NCBI RefSeq assembly: GCF_001884185.1
Contig: NZ_MAOE01000051.1
Span: 1 to 55,497, forward strand
Length of the DNA: 55,497 nt
Reading direction: 5' to 3'
DNA from: Bacillus albus
GTDB taxonomy: Bacteria; Bacillota; Bacilli; Bacillales; Bacillaceae_G
Under the pieces are notes generated by a model that saw only the letters and a list, made by a program, of their open reading frames with translations, was not told the origin of the DNA and searched no databases. Of this stretch, positions 7,968 through 16,715 are shown in pieces. Every line of letters begins with the position of its first letter. The first letter of the stretch is position 1. The position numbers were made by a program, and so were the translations under genes.

Positions 7968-8716
7968 TGTTTATCAGCCTCAATTACATTGGTTTGTCTT
8001 TTATATTTTTCTAAATCAATTTCTAAATGGTTTGTAATAATATTTGCTTCTTCAACATTGGCAATTTTCGCAAACGCAACTTCCGAAAACTTACTTTCAT
8101 CAATTAAGAAATACCCTTCGTTCGCTAATGTTAGTGCCATTTGTTTTAAAAGTGCCTCTTCTGGATCTGGAGTTGTAAAACCAAGCTGTTCATGTACACC
8201 ATTCGCGCCTAAAAAACATTTATCAAAACGATACTTTTGCATACTTTCCTGTGCCATAGCACCGATTAAAGCTTTCGTCCTACTTTTCATCATTCCACCT
8301 AGTAAATATGCACGAATATTATTTTCAACTAAAGCTTCAATATGCATAAGTCCATTCGTAACGACAGTAACATCTTTATTTATTAAAAATGGAATCATTT
8401 CAAATGTCGTACTTCCTGCATCTAAATAAATACAATCGCCTTGTTCAACAATGCTAGCGGCATACTTCGCAATTTGTTGTTTTATTTGAATGTTTTTGGA
8501 TGATTTTTCAACCATCGTTGGCTCCTGTCCTTTTCCCGTTAAAACAGCCGCACCACCGTGAACTCTTTTTAGTAACCTTTGTTTTTCCAATTGCGCTAAA
8601 TCACGACGAATTGTTGATTCAGAGCTTTCTGTGCTTTCCACTAATTGTTGTAATTTAACAACCTTCTGCTCTTTTACAAGTTGCAATATCATTTGATGAC
8701 GTTCAGGAGTTAACAT
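7964..8716 (-). CDS. fruR: DeoR-family repressor of the fructose operon
   Basis: The N-terminal winged HTH has the DeoR signature (LTPERHQMILQLVKEQ, then SESTIRRDLAQLEKQ and HGGA) and a C-terminal sugar-phosphate sensing domain (DAGSTTFEM, VVTNGL). FruR of Bacillus represses fruRKA and is relieved by fructose 1-phosphate. ATG 8716 lies 6 bp behind GAGGTG; a longer in-frame version would start before the promoter and is rejected. The repeated TTTGTG motifs upstream are the likely binding sites, so the gene is autoregulated. Confidence 0.9.
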   Translation of the reverse strand: MLTPERHQMILQLVKEQKVVKLQQLVESTESSESTIRRDLAQLEKQRLLKRVHGGAAVLTGKGQEPTMVEKSSKNIQIKQQIAKYAASIVEQGDCIYLDAGSTTFEMIPFLINKDVTVVTNGLMHIEALVENNIRAYLLGGMMKSRTKALIGAMAQESMQKYRFDKCFLGANGVHEQLGFTTPDPEEALLKQMALTLANEGYFLIDESKFSEVAFAKIANVEEANIITNHLEIDLEKYKRQTNVIEADKQ

Positions 8717-8740
8717 TTCATTCACCTCTTCTTTGATTAC

Positions 8741-8806
8741 AGTATAATGAAAACGATCACAAAAATCAACCACAAACATTCACAAATAACCAAAACCAAT
8801 CACAAA
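8741..8806 (-). promoter_or_regulatory. fru promoter with four TTTGTG operator repeats
   Basis: On the minus strand TTGATT (8764-8769) and TATACT (8741-8746) are spaced by 17 bp, a sigma-A promoter. The motif TTTGTG(A/G)(T/A)(T/C) occurs four times in one orientation, at 8755-8763, 8768-8776, 8778-8786 and 8798-8806, two of them inside or touching the promoter. Tandem direct repeats suit a DeoR-family repressor; FruR is the inferred ligand. Confidence 0.75.
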
Positions 8807-8822
8807 CAGTTATAAATAGCAA

Positions 8823-8862
8823 AAAGAAACCCATTTGATATAACAATCAAATGGGTTTCTTT
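8823..8862 (-). terminator. Terminator of the alcohol dehydrogenase gene
   Basis: AAGAAACCCATTTGAT and ATCAAATGGGTTTCTT form a perfect 16-bp stem around a 6-base loop, 11 bp after the stop of the dehydrogenase gene. Confidence 0.85.
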
Positions 8863-8873
8863 ACTCGATTTAC

Positions 8874-10037
8874 TTATAGAGAAGCTTTATATATGCTTAA
8901 AACATCATCTTTATTTAATTTTTTAAAGTTACCAAATTCACCATAAGCCATCGCTTTATCCGCCATTACATCAATTTCATTTTCTCCAATAGCATAATCA
9001 GCTAATGTTACCGGCGCCTCAATTGAAGTCCAAAATTGACGTAACGCCTCAATTCCTTCTAACGCAATTTCTCGATCAGTCTTCCCATCTGTTTCTACAT
9101 CGAATACACGAATAGCAAACTGTTTAAAACGACTTACATTTTCATCTACAACATGCTTCATCCAGTTCGGGAATAGAATTGCTAAACCGCCTCCATGTGG
9201 TATATCATGAACCGCAGAAACTGCGTGCTCAATATTGTGAGTTGCCCAGTCTCCTTTTACTCCCATCGCTAAAATGCCGTTTAGCGCCATAGTACCGCAA
9301 TATAAAATAGTTTCTCTATGCTCATAACTTTCTAAATCACTTAAAAGCTTAGGAGCGGTTTCAATTACTGTTTTTAAAACAGACTCACAATAACGATCTT
9401 GTAGTTCTGTATTTGTTCCGTTGTGGAAATATTGCTCTAATACGTGCGACATAATATCTACCATACCGTAAATTGTTTGATCCCTCGGCACAGACGCAGT
9501 ATGAACGGGATCTAAAATTGAAAATTGCGGGAAAGTAACTGGACTACCCCATCCATATTTTTCATTCGTTTCCCAGTTTGTAATAACAGAACCAGCATTC
9601 ATTTCAGATCCTGTTGCCGCAAGCGTAAGCACAGTACCAAACGGTAATGCCTCACTAGCAAATACTTTTTTCGTTACAATATCCCATACATCTCCATCGT
9701 ACTTACTACCAGCAGCAATTGCCTTCGTACAGTCGATTACACTTCCTCCACCAACTGCTAAAATAAATTCAACACCATTCTCTTTACAAATTTGAATTCC
9801 TTTCTTTACAGTTGATACACGTGGATTCGGTTCAACACCTGTCAATTCAAATACTTCTGCATTTATATCTTTTAAAATAGAAAGTACATTATCATAAATA
9901 CCATTTCTTTTGATACTTCCTCCCCCATATACGAGAAGAACTTTTTTACCGAACTGTGGAATTTCAGCTTTTAACTGTTCTAATTGACCTTTACCGAAAA
10001 TAAGTTTCGTTGGATTACGAAATACAAAATTTTGCAT
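8874..10037 (-). CDS. Iron-containing (NADH-dependent butanol-type) alcohol dehydrogenase
   Basis: Group III metal-dependent alcohol dehydrogenase of 387 residues, similar in type to YugJ/YugK and clostridial BdhA. The nucleotide-binding site is [15 protein letters not shown] and [17 protein letters not shown]. Metal ligands are the Asp and His of [13 protein letters not shown] and the two His regions of [24 protein letters not shown]. It reduces aldehydes to alcohols in fermentation or detoxification; the natural substrate cannot be read from the sequence. It stands alone, with a terminator after it and another unit's terminator before it. Confidence 0.88.
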   Translation of the reverse strand: MQNFVFRNPTKLIFGKGQLEQLKAEIPQFGKKVLLVYGGGSIKRNGIYDNVLSILKDINAEVFELTGVEPNPRVSTVKKGIQICKENGVEFILAVGGGSVIDCTKAIAAGSKYDGDVWDIVTKKVFASEALPFGTVLTLAATGSEMNAGSVITNWETNEKYGWGSPVTFPQFSILDPVHTASVPRDQTIYGMVDIMSHVLEQYFHNGTNTELQDRYCESVLKTVIETAPKLLSDLESYEHRETILYCGTMALNGILAMGVKGDWATHNIEHAVSAVHDIPHGGGLAILFPNWMKHVVDENVSRFKQFAIRVFDVETDGKTDREIALEGIEALRQFWTSIEAPVTLADYAIGENEIDVMADKAMAYGEFGNFKKLNKDDVLSIYKASL

Positions 10038-10123
10038 ACCCCTTTACCATCCCTTCTATATGAAAAGCAACTATACTTTTGTATAACATATTTTTTTCAT
10101 TTCACAAAAATATTTGCCTAACA

Positions 10124-10155
10124 AAAAAATCCCAGCCTACAGGCTGAGATTTTTT
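10124..10155 (-). terminator. Terminator of the DUF420 gene
   Basis: AAAAAATCCCAGCCT pairs with AGGCTGAGATTTTTT with one mismatch and a 3-base loop, overlapping the stop codon at 10154-10156. Confidence 0.8.
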
Positions 10156-10696
10156 ATTGATAATAAGGTGAGATCATTAAGTAAACAATAACACCAGACA
10201 AACTTACATATAACCAAATCGGCATTGTCCAACGTACAATTTTACGATGACGTGTTAATTGATTTGTAAAACCAAATACAAGTGCAAACAATGCAAGCGG
10301 TACAATAATTGCTGCGAGGATAATATGTGTAATTAAAATGATGAAATACACATATTTAATGAATCCTTCTCCGCCAAAATGTGTTGCTGGCGCTAAGTAA
10401 TGATACGATAAATAAGAAACACAAAATAGCAACGTCGTCGTAAATGCTGCCAGGATGAAACCACGGTGCATTTTTACATTCTTCTTAATAATAGAGTATA
10501 AAGCTGCTAATAAGAATACGAACGTAAAGCTATTAAAAATTGCATTTAACATTGGTAAAATTGTTACATCAAAATGTAATTCTCCTTCATAGCCAACAGG
10601 TCCAAAGAACAAAAATAAAATAATCGCATTTACAATTACAGAAAGCGTTATCACAATAGGAGCATAGCTTTTCTGATTTGTTGATTGATCCACCAA
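10154..10696 (-). CDS. DUF420 membrane protein (YozB/CtaM-like)
   Basis: This integral membrane protein of about 180 residues has five hydrophobic segments and conserved His residues (LSYHYLAPATHFGGEGF, ITHIILAAI, RHRKIVRWTMPIWLYVS). These match the DUF420 family. The YozB homologue CtaM of Staphylococcus is needed for function of the aa3-type terminal oxidase, so a role in heme-copper oxidase assembly is plausible. No oxidase genes are in the window. The start is not certain: no ATG fits, and TTG 10696 behind GGAAGAGGG seems best, with GTG 10693 and TTG 10720 as alternatives. Confidence 0.8.
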   Translation of the reverse strand: MVDQSTNQKSYAPIVITLSVIVNAIILFLFFGPVGYEGELHFDVTILPMLNAIFNSFTFVFLLAALYSIIKKNVKMHRGFILAAFTTTLLFCVSYLSYHYLAPATHFGGEGFIKYVYFIILITHIILAAIIVPLALFALVFGFTNQLTRHRKIVRWTMPIWLYVSLSGVIVYLMISPYYQ

Positions 10697-10807
10697 AATG
10701 GTCACTCCCTCTTCCTTCAAATATGTATACGTAACCTCACTATTTTAACATACTATTCACAGTGTAAATGTGACAATAGTTTGACACAGTAAGACAGAGC
10801 AAAGAAA

Positions 10808-10844
10808 AAAATCCTTCTTAATAAAACTTCTTAAGAAGGATTTT
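10808..10844 (-). terminator. Terminator of the small membrane protein operon
   Basis: AAAATCCTTCTTAA and TTAAGAAGGATTTT form a perfect 14-bp stem, 30 bp after the 38-codon gene. Confidence 0.85.
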
Positions 10845-10873
10845 ATCGCTTTATTATTTAAATAGCAATGTAA

Positions 10874-10990
10874 TTAGTTTTTGTTGAAAAACGTATCGCT
10901 ATATGCTTGAAAAATTTCAGACACTTGATATCCCATTAATGAAATTGCTGTTAATGAAAAGAAACCAATCATAAGAAATCGAAACCACAT
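10874..10990 (-). CDS. 38-residue single-span membrane microprotein
   Basis: An open frame of 38 codons (MWFRFLMIGFFSLTAISLMG, then YQVSEIFQAYSDTFFNKN) starts 8 bp after a perfect AGGAGG site. The first half is one hydrophobic segment with a positive residue near the N-terminus; the second half is a short amphipathic soluble tail. It lies 24 bp after the stop of the next gene and just before a strong terminator, so it is the last gene of a two-gene operon. The ribosome site, spacing and terminator argue that it is translated. I recognise no family and assign no function. Confidence 0.65.
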   Translation of the reverse strand: MWFRFLMIGFFSLTAISLMGYQVSEIFQAYSDTFFNKN

Positions 10991-11014
10991 ATAAATCTCC
11001 TCCTTGTATTTAGC

Positions 11015-11332
11015 TTAAAAAACGTTCGCTATATTACAAGTTGAGTGGCACTCTTCATCATCGCTTTCCTTCTTCTTTACAATTGCAGTTATAAATCGAA
11101 TCATAAAGAATATAACAAAAGGAAAATGTTCGTAATTCACATTGGCATAGTTTAGCAACGGCTCGCGCTGCACATCGAACGAGGATGAGAAGGAATAGAA
11201 CATACCTTGCTCTTCCATATATACAATTACAATTTTCATACAAAACATTATTCCTAGAAACGAAACAATATCTTGCCATTCTGTCGTATATAACAGGTTA
11301 TACAGCTCTAATACGTACTCTTCCATCGTCAT
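11015..11332 (-). CDS. Small membrane-associated protein of unknown function
   Basis: The protein starts MTMEEYVLELYNLL behind GGAAGGGGG (ATG 11332, or ATG 11326 two codons on). It has two hydrophobic stretches (IVSFLGIMFCMKIVIVYM and FPFVIFFMIRFITAIV) and a charged tail with two Cys (KKKESDDEECHSTC). A longer in-frame version to 11380 lacks a ribosome site. It is the first gene of a pair with the 38-codon gene. I recognise no family; the tail could bind metal or form a disulfide, but that is only a guess. Confidence 0.55.
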   Translation of the reverse strand: MTMEEYVLELYNLLYTTEWQDIVSFLGIMFCMKIVIVYMEEQGMFYSFSSSFDVQREPLLNYANVNYEHFPFVIFFMIRFITAIVKKKESDDEECHSTCNIANVF

Positions 11333-11486
11333 CCCCCCTTCCTTTTTTACCATTTTGCTCGCCTTCGTATAAAAAGTCAAGAAAAAAGTTTATATTCACT
11401 ATGACAATAGTAATTACTTGTTTCTATGATTATATATGATTCTTTTATAGCAATGATTGGGTGTAACCCTCTTCTAAAACAAGAAA

Positions 11487-12881
11487 TTAGAAGCGAACAG
11501 ATTCCCCATTCTTACTTTTAGAATTCAACACTGTACTATTTTTATTTCTATTAAAAATAAAATAAGAAATGATTATAAGAACAGTAACAAGCATCGTTAA
11601 TAATGCCTGCGAACGCAAAGATTCAATTGCTAGCATGGCAACTAAAACTGCTATAATAGCGGCAATTGTAACATACGTCGCATACGGGAAAAACCACATT
11701 TTCACTTTCAAATTTTGCTGTTCTACTTTTCCCATTTTTTTACGAATCTTGAAATGCGAAATAGCTATAACGAGATAAACGAGTAACGCAATCCCACCAG
11801 ATGCATTCACTAAAAATAAAAAGACTTTATCTGGAGATATGTAGCTAAAAACAACGCCAATATAAGCAAAGAACGTTCCGAATAAAACGGCCCGAACTGG
11901 AACACCACTACTGTTCAATTTCAAAAACGCCTTTGGAGCATCTCCTCTTTCTGCCATCGAAAAAAGCATTCTTGAGTTTGTATATAAACCCGAATTTAAA
12001 CAAGAGAGTACAGCTGTTAAAACGATAAAATTCATAATCTGTGCTGCAGCTGGTATTCCTATATGTTCCAGTACCGCTACAAACGGACTTTTTAGTATGT
12101 TTGCTGAATTCCATGGAAGAAGTGTAACAACTATAGCGATCGATCCAATGAAAAATACGAGAATACGCCAAATCACACTATTTGTTGCTGTTTTTACTGC
12201 TTTTACAGGTTCAGCAGACTCTCCAGCAGCTACTGCAACAATCTCAGATCCCATAAATGAAAATATAACGACGGTAATTCCAAGTAGCACCGAACTTATA
12301 CCATTTGGCATAAATCCTCCTTGCCCTACTAAATTCGAAGTGCCAGGTGCTTCCGTTCCTGGTACAAATCCTAAAATAACAGCAAGTCCGAGACAAAGGA
12401 ACAAAACAATACTTATTACTTTAATAAATGAAAACCAATATTCAAACTCTCCAAATGATTTCACTGAAAAAACATTCGTCAACGTTAATAAAACCGTTAA
12501 TATTAGGCTTAATAACCAAAGCGGGATTTCTGGAATCCAGTATTGAATAATACCAGCACCTGCTGTAGCTTCTATCGCAATAACAATTACCCAGAAAAAC
12601 CAATATAGCCACCCAATTGTATAACCCGCCCATGGACCAATTGCTTCTCGTGCATATGTTGCAAATGAACCACTTGTCGGGTTAATAGCTGCCATTTCTC
12701 CTAGCATTCTCATAACGAAAATAACTAGAAGTCCTGCTAATGCATATGAAACGATAGAACCTGGCCCTGCTGAATGTACAACCGCACCACTCCCAACAAA
12801 CAAACCAGCTCCTATTACGCCGCCAATTGAGATCATTGTAATGTGGCGTATTTTTAGATCTTTCTTAAGATTTTTATCCAA
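11487..12881 (-). CDS. APC-superfamily amino acid permease
   Basis: This is a 12-helix cytoplasmic membrane transporter of the AAT/GabP type. The first helix carries the substrate-binding signature ISIGGVIGAGLFVGSG; GFMGSE-like FSFMGSEIVAVAAGES is in helix 6 and NSGLYTNSRMLFSMAERG after helix 8. The nearest characterised types are GABA, proline and aromatic amino acid permeases; substrate cannot be fixed. TTG 12881 (LDKNLKKDLKIRH) follows GGAAGGGG at 11 bp and gives a normal N-terminus. The in-frame TTG 12902 has no ribosome site. It is a single-gene unit. Confidence 0.85.
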   Translation of the reverse strand: MDKNLKKDLKIRHITMISIGGVIGAGLFVGSGAVVHSAGPGSIVSYALAGLLVIFVMRMLGEMAAINPTSGSFATYAREAIGPWAGYTIGWLYWFFWVIVIAIEATAGAGIIQYWIPEIPLWLLSLILTVLLTLTNVFSVKSFGEFEYWFSFIKVISIVLFLCLGLAVILGFVPGTEAPGTSNLVGQGGFMPNGISSVLLGITVVIFSFMGSEIVAVAAGESAEPVKAVKTATNSVIWRILVFFIGSIAIVVTLLPWNSANILKSPFVAVLEHIGIPAAAQIMNFIVLTAVLSCLNSGLYTNSRMLFSMAERGDAPKAFLKLNSSGVPVRAVLFGTFFAYIGVVFSYISPDKVFLFLVNASGGIALLVYLVIAISHFKIRKKMGKVEQQNLKVKMWFFPYATYVTIAAIIAVLVAMLAIESLRSQALLTMLVTVLIIISYFIFNRNKNSTVLNSKSKNGESVRF

Positions 12882-13152
12882 CTCTTGTACATCCCCTTCC
12901 AAACGTAATTTTGAAATTTATGTAAGAGTATTTTGTGAAAAACCTTGTTCTATACTTTTAAATATATCAAAATATTCTGAATTTAACAATCGCAATTCGA
13001 CTTCCTTCAAAAAAATATTTCATTAGGTTTAATAATTTCCTATACACAATTGTTGAGAAAATTATAGTCACCTTACAAAAGAATGAATTTTCAGATATTA
13101 TTAAATAAACAAGATTATACATCTAGACAACTTTTTGTATAGGAGTGTTGAT

Positions 13153-14235
13153 ATGTTAAACAAGTTCAAATTCATTTGTTGTACTTTAGTCATTTTCTTA
13201 CTGCTACCGCTAGTCCCCTCTCAAGCACAAGCAGCAAACAATTTAGGATCAAAATTACTCGTTGGATACTGGCATAACTTCGATAACGGTACTGGCATAA
13301 TTAAATTAAAAGACGTTTCACCAAAATGGGATGTAATCAATGTGTCCTTCGGTGAGACTGGTGGTGATCGTTCCACTGTTGAATTTTCTCCTGTGTATGG
13401 TACTGATGCAGAATTCAAATCAGATATTGCTTACTTAAAAAGTAAAGGAAAAAAAGTAGTTCTTTCAATAGGTGGACAAAATGGCGTCGTTTTACTTCCT
13501 GATAATACCGCTAAGCAACGTTTTATTAATTCTCTACAATCTCTAATCGATAAATACGGTTTTGATGGAATCGATATTGACCTTGAATCAGGTATTTACT
13601 TAAACGGAAATGACACTAATTTCAAAAACCCAACGACTCCTCAAATCGTAAATCTTATTTCAGCTATTCGGACAATCTCAGATCATTATGGTCCAGATTT
13701 TCTATTAAGCATGGCTCCTGAAACAGCTTATGTTCAAGGCGGTTATAGTGCATATGGAAGCATCTGGGGTGCATATTTACCAATTATTTACGGAGTGAAA
13801 GACAAACTAACATATATTCACGTTCAACACTACAACGCTGGTAGCGGGATTGGAATGGACGGTAATAACTACAGTCAAGGTACAGCAGACTACGAGGTCG
13901 CTATGGCAGATATGCTCTTACATGGTTTTCCTGTAGGTGGTAATGCAAATAACATTTTCCCAGCTCTTCGTTCGGATCAAGTCATGATTGGACTTCCTGC
14001 AGCACCAGCGGCCGCTCCAAGTGGCGGATATATTTCTCCAACTGAAATGAAAAAAGCTTTAGATTATATCATTAAAGGAATTCCTTTTGGAGGAAAGTAT
14101 AAGCTTTCAAATCAGAGTGGCTACCCTGCATTCCGCGGCCTAATGTCTTGGTCTATTAATTGGGATGCAAAAAACAACTTTGAATTCTCTAATAACTATA
14201 GAACATATTTTGATGCGATTCCTTTGCAAAAATAA
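13153..14235 (+). CDS. chiA: Secreted GH18 chitinase, single-domain type
   Basis: A signal peptide (MLNKFKFICCTLVIFLLLPLVPSQAQA) is followed by one glycoside hydrolase 18 barrel. The catalytic DxxDxDxE motif is FDGIDIDLE with proton donor Glu145, and SIGG (105-108), MAPE and WSINWD line the cleft. At 360 residues with no chitin-binding or fibronectin domain, it matches the small B. cereus chitinase (about 36 kDa). It likely cleaves chitin oligomers from insects or fungi outside the cell. ATG 13153 sits 7 bp behind AGGAG; an earlier in-frame start at 13135 lies before that site. Confidence 0.93.
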   Translation: MLNKFKFICCTLVIFLLLPLVPSQAQAANNLGSKLLVGYWHNFDNGTGIIKLKDVSPKWDVINVSFGETGGDRSTVEFSPVYGTDAEFKSDIAYLKSKGKKVVLSIGGQNGVVLLPDNTAKQRFINSLQSLIDKYGFDGIDIDLESGIYLNGNDTNFKNPTTPQIVNLISAIRTISDHYGPDFLLSMAPETAYVQGGYSAYGSIWGAYLPIIYGVKDKLTYIHVQHYNAGSGIGMDGNNYSQGTADYEVAMADMLLHGFPVGGNANNIFPALRSDQVMIGLPAAPAAAPSGGYISPTEMKKALDYIIKGIPFGGKYKLSNQSGYPAFRGLMSWSINWDAKNNFEFSNNYRTYFDAIPLQK

Positions 14236-14236
14236 T

Positions 14237-14276
14237 AAAAAACAACAGTGGGTTATTTAACCTATTGTTGTTTTTT
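14237..14276 (+). terminator. Chitinase terminator
   Basis: AAAAACAACAGTGGGTTA pairs with TAACCTATTGTTGTTTTT (one G-U pair and one slip) and is followed by more T. A second unlinked hairpin, CAGAGTGTTGG / CCAACACTCTG (about 14280-14319), follows without a T-run. Confidence 0.8.
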
Positions 14277-14355
14277 ATTCAGAGTGTTGGGAACCCCTAA
14301 AGTTTTTCCAACACTCTGACTTTCTTTGAAAGCCCTCCTACTAATCTAAAGTAGT

Positions 14356-15249
14356 CTAGTTACTATCTTGCTTCAATACAAATACTGAAAGTTCAGGTAC
14401 ACTCCAAAATCTAACAGGCATTCGGGTTGTCCCAATACCACGATTTACGTATAAATGTAACAGCTTATTCTTCCCCTCTAATTCATACATACCTTCCACA
14501 TAGCTATCCGCTAATTTTGTAGTAATTAATGGACCTATAAAAGGAATTTGAACTTGTCCTCCGTGACTATGTCCTGATAATTGAAAATCAACTGGGTAAC
14601 GAGCTACTTTGTCTACAACATCCGGCTCATGTACTAAGAGCATATTGAAATCTTGTTGTCTTATATGTTTTAAAGTTGAATCTATTTGTGGCTTCCCTAA
14701 TAAAAAATCATCCAAACCTGATATTGTAATATACTTGCCGTTTTCCGCTTTAATTTTCTGCACTTCATTTACCAACACAGAGAAACCAGCTTCCTCCATA
14801 TATTTTTTATAAAATAAACTACCTCCCCCGCCCCTATCATGATTCCCAAACACTGCATATTTCCCTAATGGCGCATGTATTTTCTGTAAAATGCTTTTCG
14901 CTTCTTCTCTTTCTTCCTTATACGATCCAAACTTATCTATTAAATCCCCTGTAAAAACTACTATATCTGGATGCAACGCATTCATTTTCTCCACCAAATT
15001 TTCTAGTTGTTTCAGTGTAAATTCTGGCCCTAAATGCACATCTGAGAATTGTAATATCTTTTTATTATTAAACTCTTTAGGAATTGTAGATGCTTCTATT
15101 TCATTCCACGTAACTGTTACTAGTTTTCGTTCAATTTCTGTCGCATAGAAATACAAACTTATTGAAATCATTACTATACTTATAAAACTGATTATGAATA
15201 TTTTTATGATTGATGTTTTTTGTTCTTTTTTTACATGATGCGTATTCAT
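14356..15249 (-). CDS. Membrane-anchored metallophosphoesterase (YkuE/YkoQ-like)
   Basis: One N-terminal membrane helix (IIKIFIISFISIVMISISLYFYA) is followed by a calcineurin-like phosphoesterase domain. The five metal-site blocks are all present: SDVHLGPE, TGDLIDKFG, GNHDRGGG, LLVHEPDV and SGHSHGGQ. Relatives hydrolyse phosphodiesters or UDP-linked lipids at the outer face of the membrane. No twin-Arg signal is seen, unlike YkuE itself. It is a single gene, and its substrate is unknown. Confidence 0.85.
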   Translation of the reverse strand: MNTHHVKKEQKTSIIKIFIISFISIVMISISLYFYATEIERKLVTVTWNEIEASTIPKEFNNKKILQFSDVHLGPEFTLKQLENLVEKMNALHPDIVVFTGDLIDKFGSYKEEREEAKSILQKIHAPLGKYAVFGNHDRGGGGSLFYKKYMEEAGFSVLVNEVQKIKAENGKYITISGLDDFLLGKPQIDSTLKHIRQQDFNMLLVHEPDVVDKVARYPVDFQLSGHSHGGQVQIPFIGPLITTKLADSYVEGMYELEGKNKLLHLYVNRGIGTTRMPVRFWSVPELSVFVLKQDSN

Positions 15250-15342
15250 GTTCTCACCTCTAGAAGTACTTTAAAGCCTTATTGTTACATTAATGTGACA
15301 ACATGAACAATGTTAGTTATATCCAATTCCACTCTACTCACT

Positions 15343-15371
15343 TTGACAAATTTATACAGAAGTCATAACAT
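15343..15371 (+). promoter_or_regulatory. Probable sigma-A promoter of the FNT gene
   Basis: TTGACA (15343-15348) and TAACAT (15366-15371) are 17 bp apart, 73 bp before the ATG. Confidence 0.55.
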
Positions 15372-15444
15372 ATTTTTATAATACATAGATTCTTAAAAAT
15401 GTTCTTTCTATTTATTCTATCATTTTATTAAGGAGAGGTTATTC

Positions 15445-16260
15445 ATGTCTGTATTTACACCAGAAGAAATTTCGGAGCTTGCTGCGAATTCCGGAAGAAA
15501 AAAAGCTTATTTATCATTACTCCCTATGCTAATTCTCGGTTTTTTTGGTGGTGCTTTCATAGCATTAGGGTATTTACTCGATATCCATGTTATCGGAACA
15601 ATGCCAAAGTCTTGGGGATCATTTACTAGTTTTCTAGGCGCTGCTGTATTCCCTATCGGTCTTATACTCGTTATTCTTGCAGGTGGTGAATTAGTAACTG
15701 GCAATATGATGACTGTTTCAATGGCGTGGCTTCACAAGAAAATCGATTTATTTCACTTCATTCGAAATTTAGTAATTGTTACGTTTAGCAACTTCATAGG
15801 TGCTATATTCGTGGCTTATTTTTTCGGTCATATCGTCGGATTAACAGAGGGCGCTTTTTTAGCGAAAACAGTTGCTATTGCGCAAGCTAAACTTCAAGAC
15901 ACACCACTACAAGCCTTCATTTCTGCAATCGGATGTAATTGGCTCGTTTGTTTAGCTGTTTGGCTTAGTATGGGAAGTAAAGAATTTATCGGAAAGATTA
16001 TCGGCATTTGGTTCCCAGTTATGACTTTTGTTGCGATTGGATTTCAGCATGTTGTAGCCAATATGTTTGTCATCCCAGCTGCAATTTTTGCTGGTCATTT
16101 AACTTGGATTGAATATTTTCCAAACTTCATTTTTGTTTTCTTTGGAAACTTAGTAGGAGGTATGTTATTTGTAGCATTACCTTATTTCATATCTTATAAT
16201 AAAAAACTACCCTCCAATAAAGAGCAAACCGAATTAAAGAAAAGATCTGTATCCGCTTAA
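15445..16260 (+). CDS. Formate/nitrite transporter family channel (YwcJ-like)
   Basis: The protein is a FocA/NirC-type pentameric channel for small monovalent anions. Six membrane segments are visible, with the family motifs GGAFIALGY in helix 1, GGELVTGNMM in the second-helix loop, GCNWLVCLAVWL in helix 5 and FQHVVANMF near the central His. 271 residues fits the family. The ATG follows AAGGAGAGG. It has no enzyme partner nearby, so whether it moves formate, nitrite or hydrosulfide cannot be told from context. Confidence 0.88.
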   Translation: MSVFTPEEISELAANSGRKKAYLSLLPMLILGFFGGAFIALGYLLDIHVIGTMPKSWGSFTSFLGAAVFPIGLILVILAGGELVTGNMMTVSMAWLHKKIDLFHFIRNLVIVTFSNFIGAIFVAYFFGHIVGLTEGAFLAKTVAIAQAKLQDTPLQAFISAIGCNWLVCLAVWLSMGSKEFIGKIIGIWFPVMTFVAIGFQHVVANMFVIPAAIFAGHLTWIEYFPNFIFVFFGNLVGGMLFVALPYFISYNKKLPSNKEQTELKKRSVSA

Positions 16261-16332
16261 ATGAACTGTCTATATAGTGACTCTAAAAAATATTACAAAT
16301 TTCATTTTTTTTACGAATATATGTACGTACAC

Positions 16333-16361
16333 TTGTTCTCGAATGTTTTATACGTTATAAT
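16333..16361 (+). promoter_or_regulatory. Sigma-A promoter of the HU gene
   Basis: TTGTTC (16333-16338) and a consensus TATAAT (16356-16361) are separated by exactly 17 bp, 40 bp before the ATG. Confidence 0.75.
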
Positions 16362-16401
16362 AACAACTTAAATAGCATTATTTACATATGAGGTGAAAAA
16401 C

Positions 16402-16674
16402 ATGAACAAAACAGAATTAATTAAAAACGTAGCACAAAACGCTGAGATTTCTCAAAAAGAAGCTACTGTAGTTGTACAAACTGTAGTAGAATCAATCACT
16501 AACACTTTAGCTGCTGGTGAAAAAGTACAACTTATCGGATTCGGTACATTCGAAGTTCGCGAAAGAGCTGCTCGTACAGGCCGTAACCCACAAACTGGTG
16601 AAGAAATGCAAATCGCAGCTTCTAAAGTACCTGCTTTCAAAGCTGGTAAAGAACTTAAAGAAGCTGTAAAATAA
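16402..16674 (+). CDS. HU-family DNA-binding protein (HBsu paralogue)
   Basis: This 90-residue histone-like protein has the HU dimer core ([20 protein letters not shown]) and the DNA-clamping arm with [24 protein letters not shown]. It bends and compacts DNA in the nucleoid. ATG 16402 is 6 bp behind GAGGTG; the GTG inside that site is rejected as start. A perfect-spacing promoter precedes it and a shared terminator follows. Confidence 0.95.
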   Translation: MNKTELIKNVAQNAEISQKEATVVVQTVVESITNTLAAGEKVQLIGFGTFEVRERAARTGRNPQTGEEMQIAASKVPAFKAGKELKEAVK

Positions 16675-16676
16675 TG

Positions 16677-16715
16677 AAAAAATAGCCTTCTCGTTTACGA
16701 GAGGGCTATTTTTTC
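16677..16715. terminator. Bidirectional terminator between HU and acetyltransferase genes
   Basis: AAAAAATAGCCTTCTCG pairs with CGAGAGGGCTATTTTTT (one G-U pair) around TTTA. The TAG stop of the acetyltransferase gene (16706-16708) lies inside the stem. Confidence 0.88.

Noticed and set aside
7989-8429. 146-codon plus-strand frame inside fruR
   Set aside because: It is antisense to the sensor domain of FruR, which matches its family throughout; no ribosome site or motif.
11058-11279. Alternative 73-codon minus-strand frame inside the small membrane gene at 11015-11332
   Set aside because: It lacks a ribosome site, is Cys-rich in an unnatural way and lies in the shadow of the frame with GGAAGGGGG and a plausible start.
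12097-12546. 149-codon plus-strand frame inside the amino acid permease gene
   Set aside because: Opposite strand of membrane helices gives long open frames by composition; no independent support.
14280-14319. Hairpin CAGAGTGTTGG / CCAACACTCTG as a terminator of the phosphodiesterase gene
   Set aside because: Perfect stem but no T-run in either direction; kept only as a note under the chitinase terminator.
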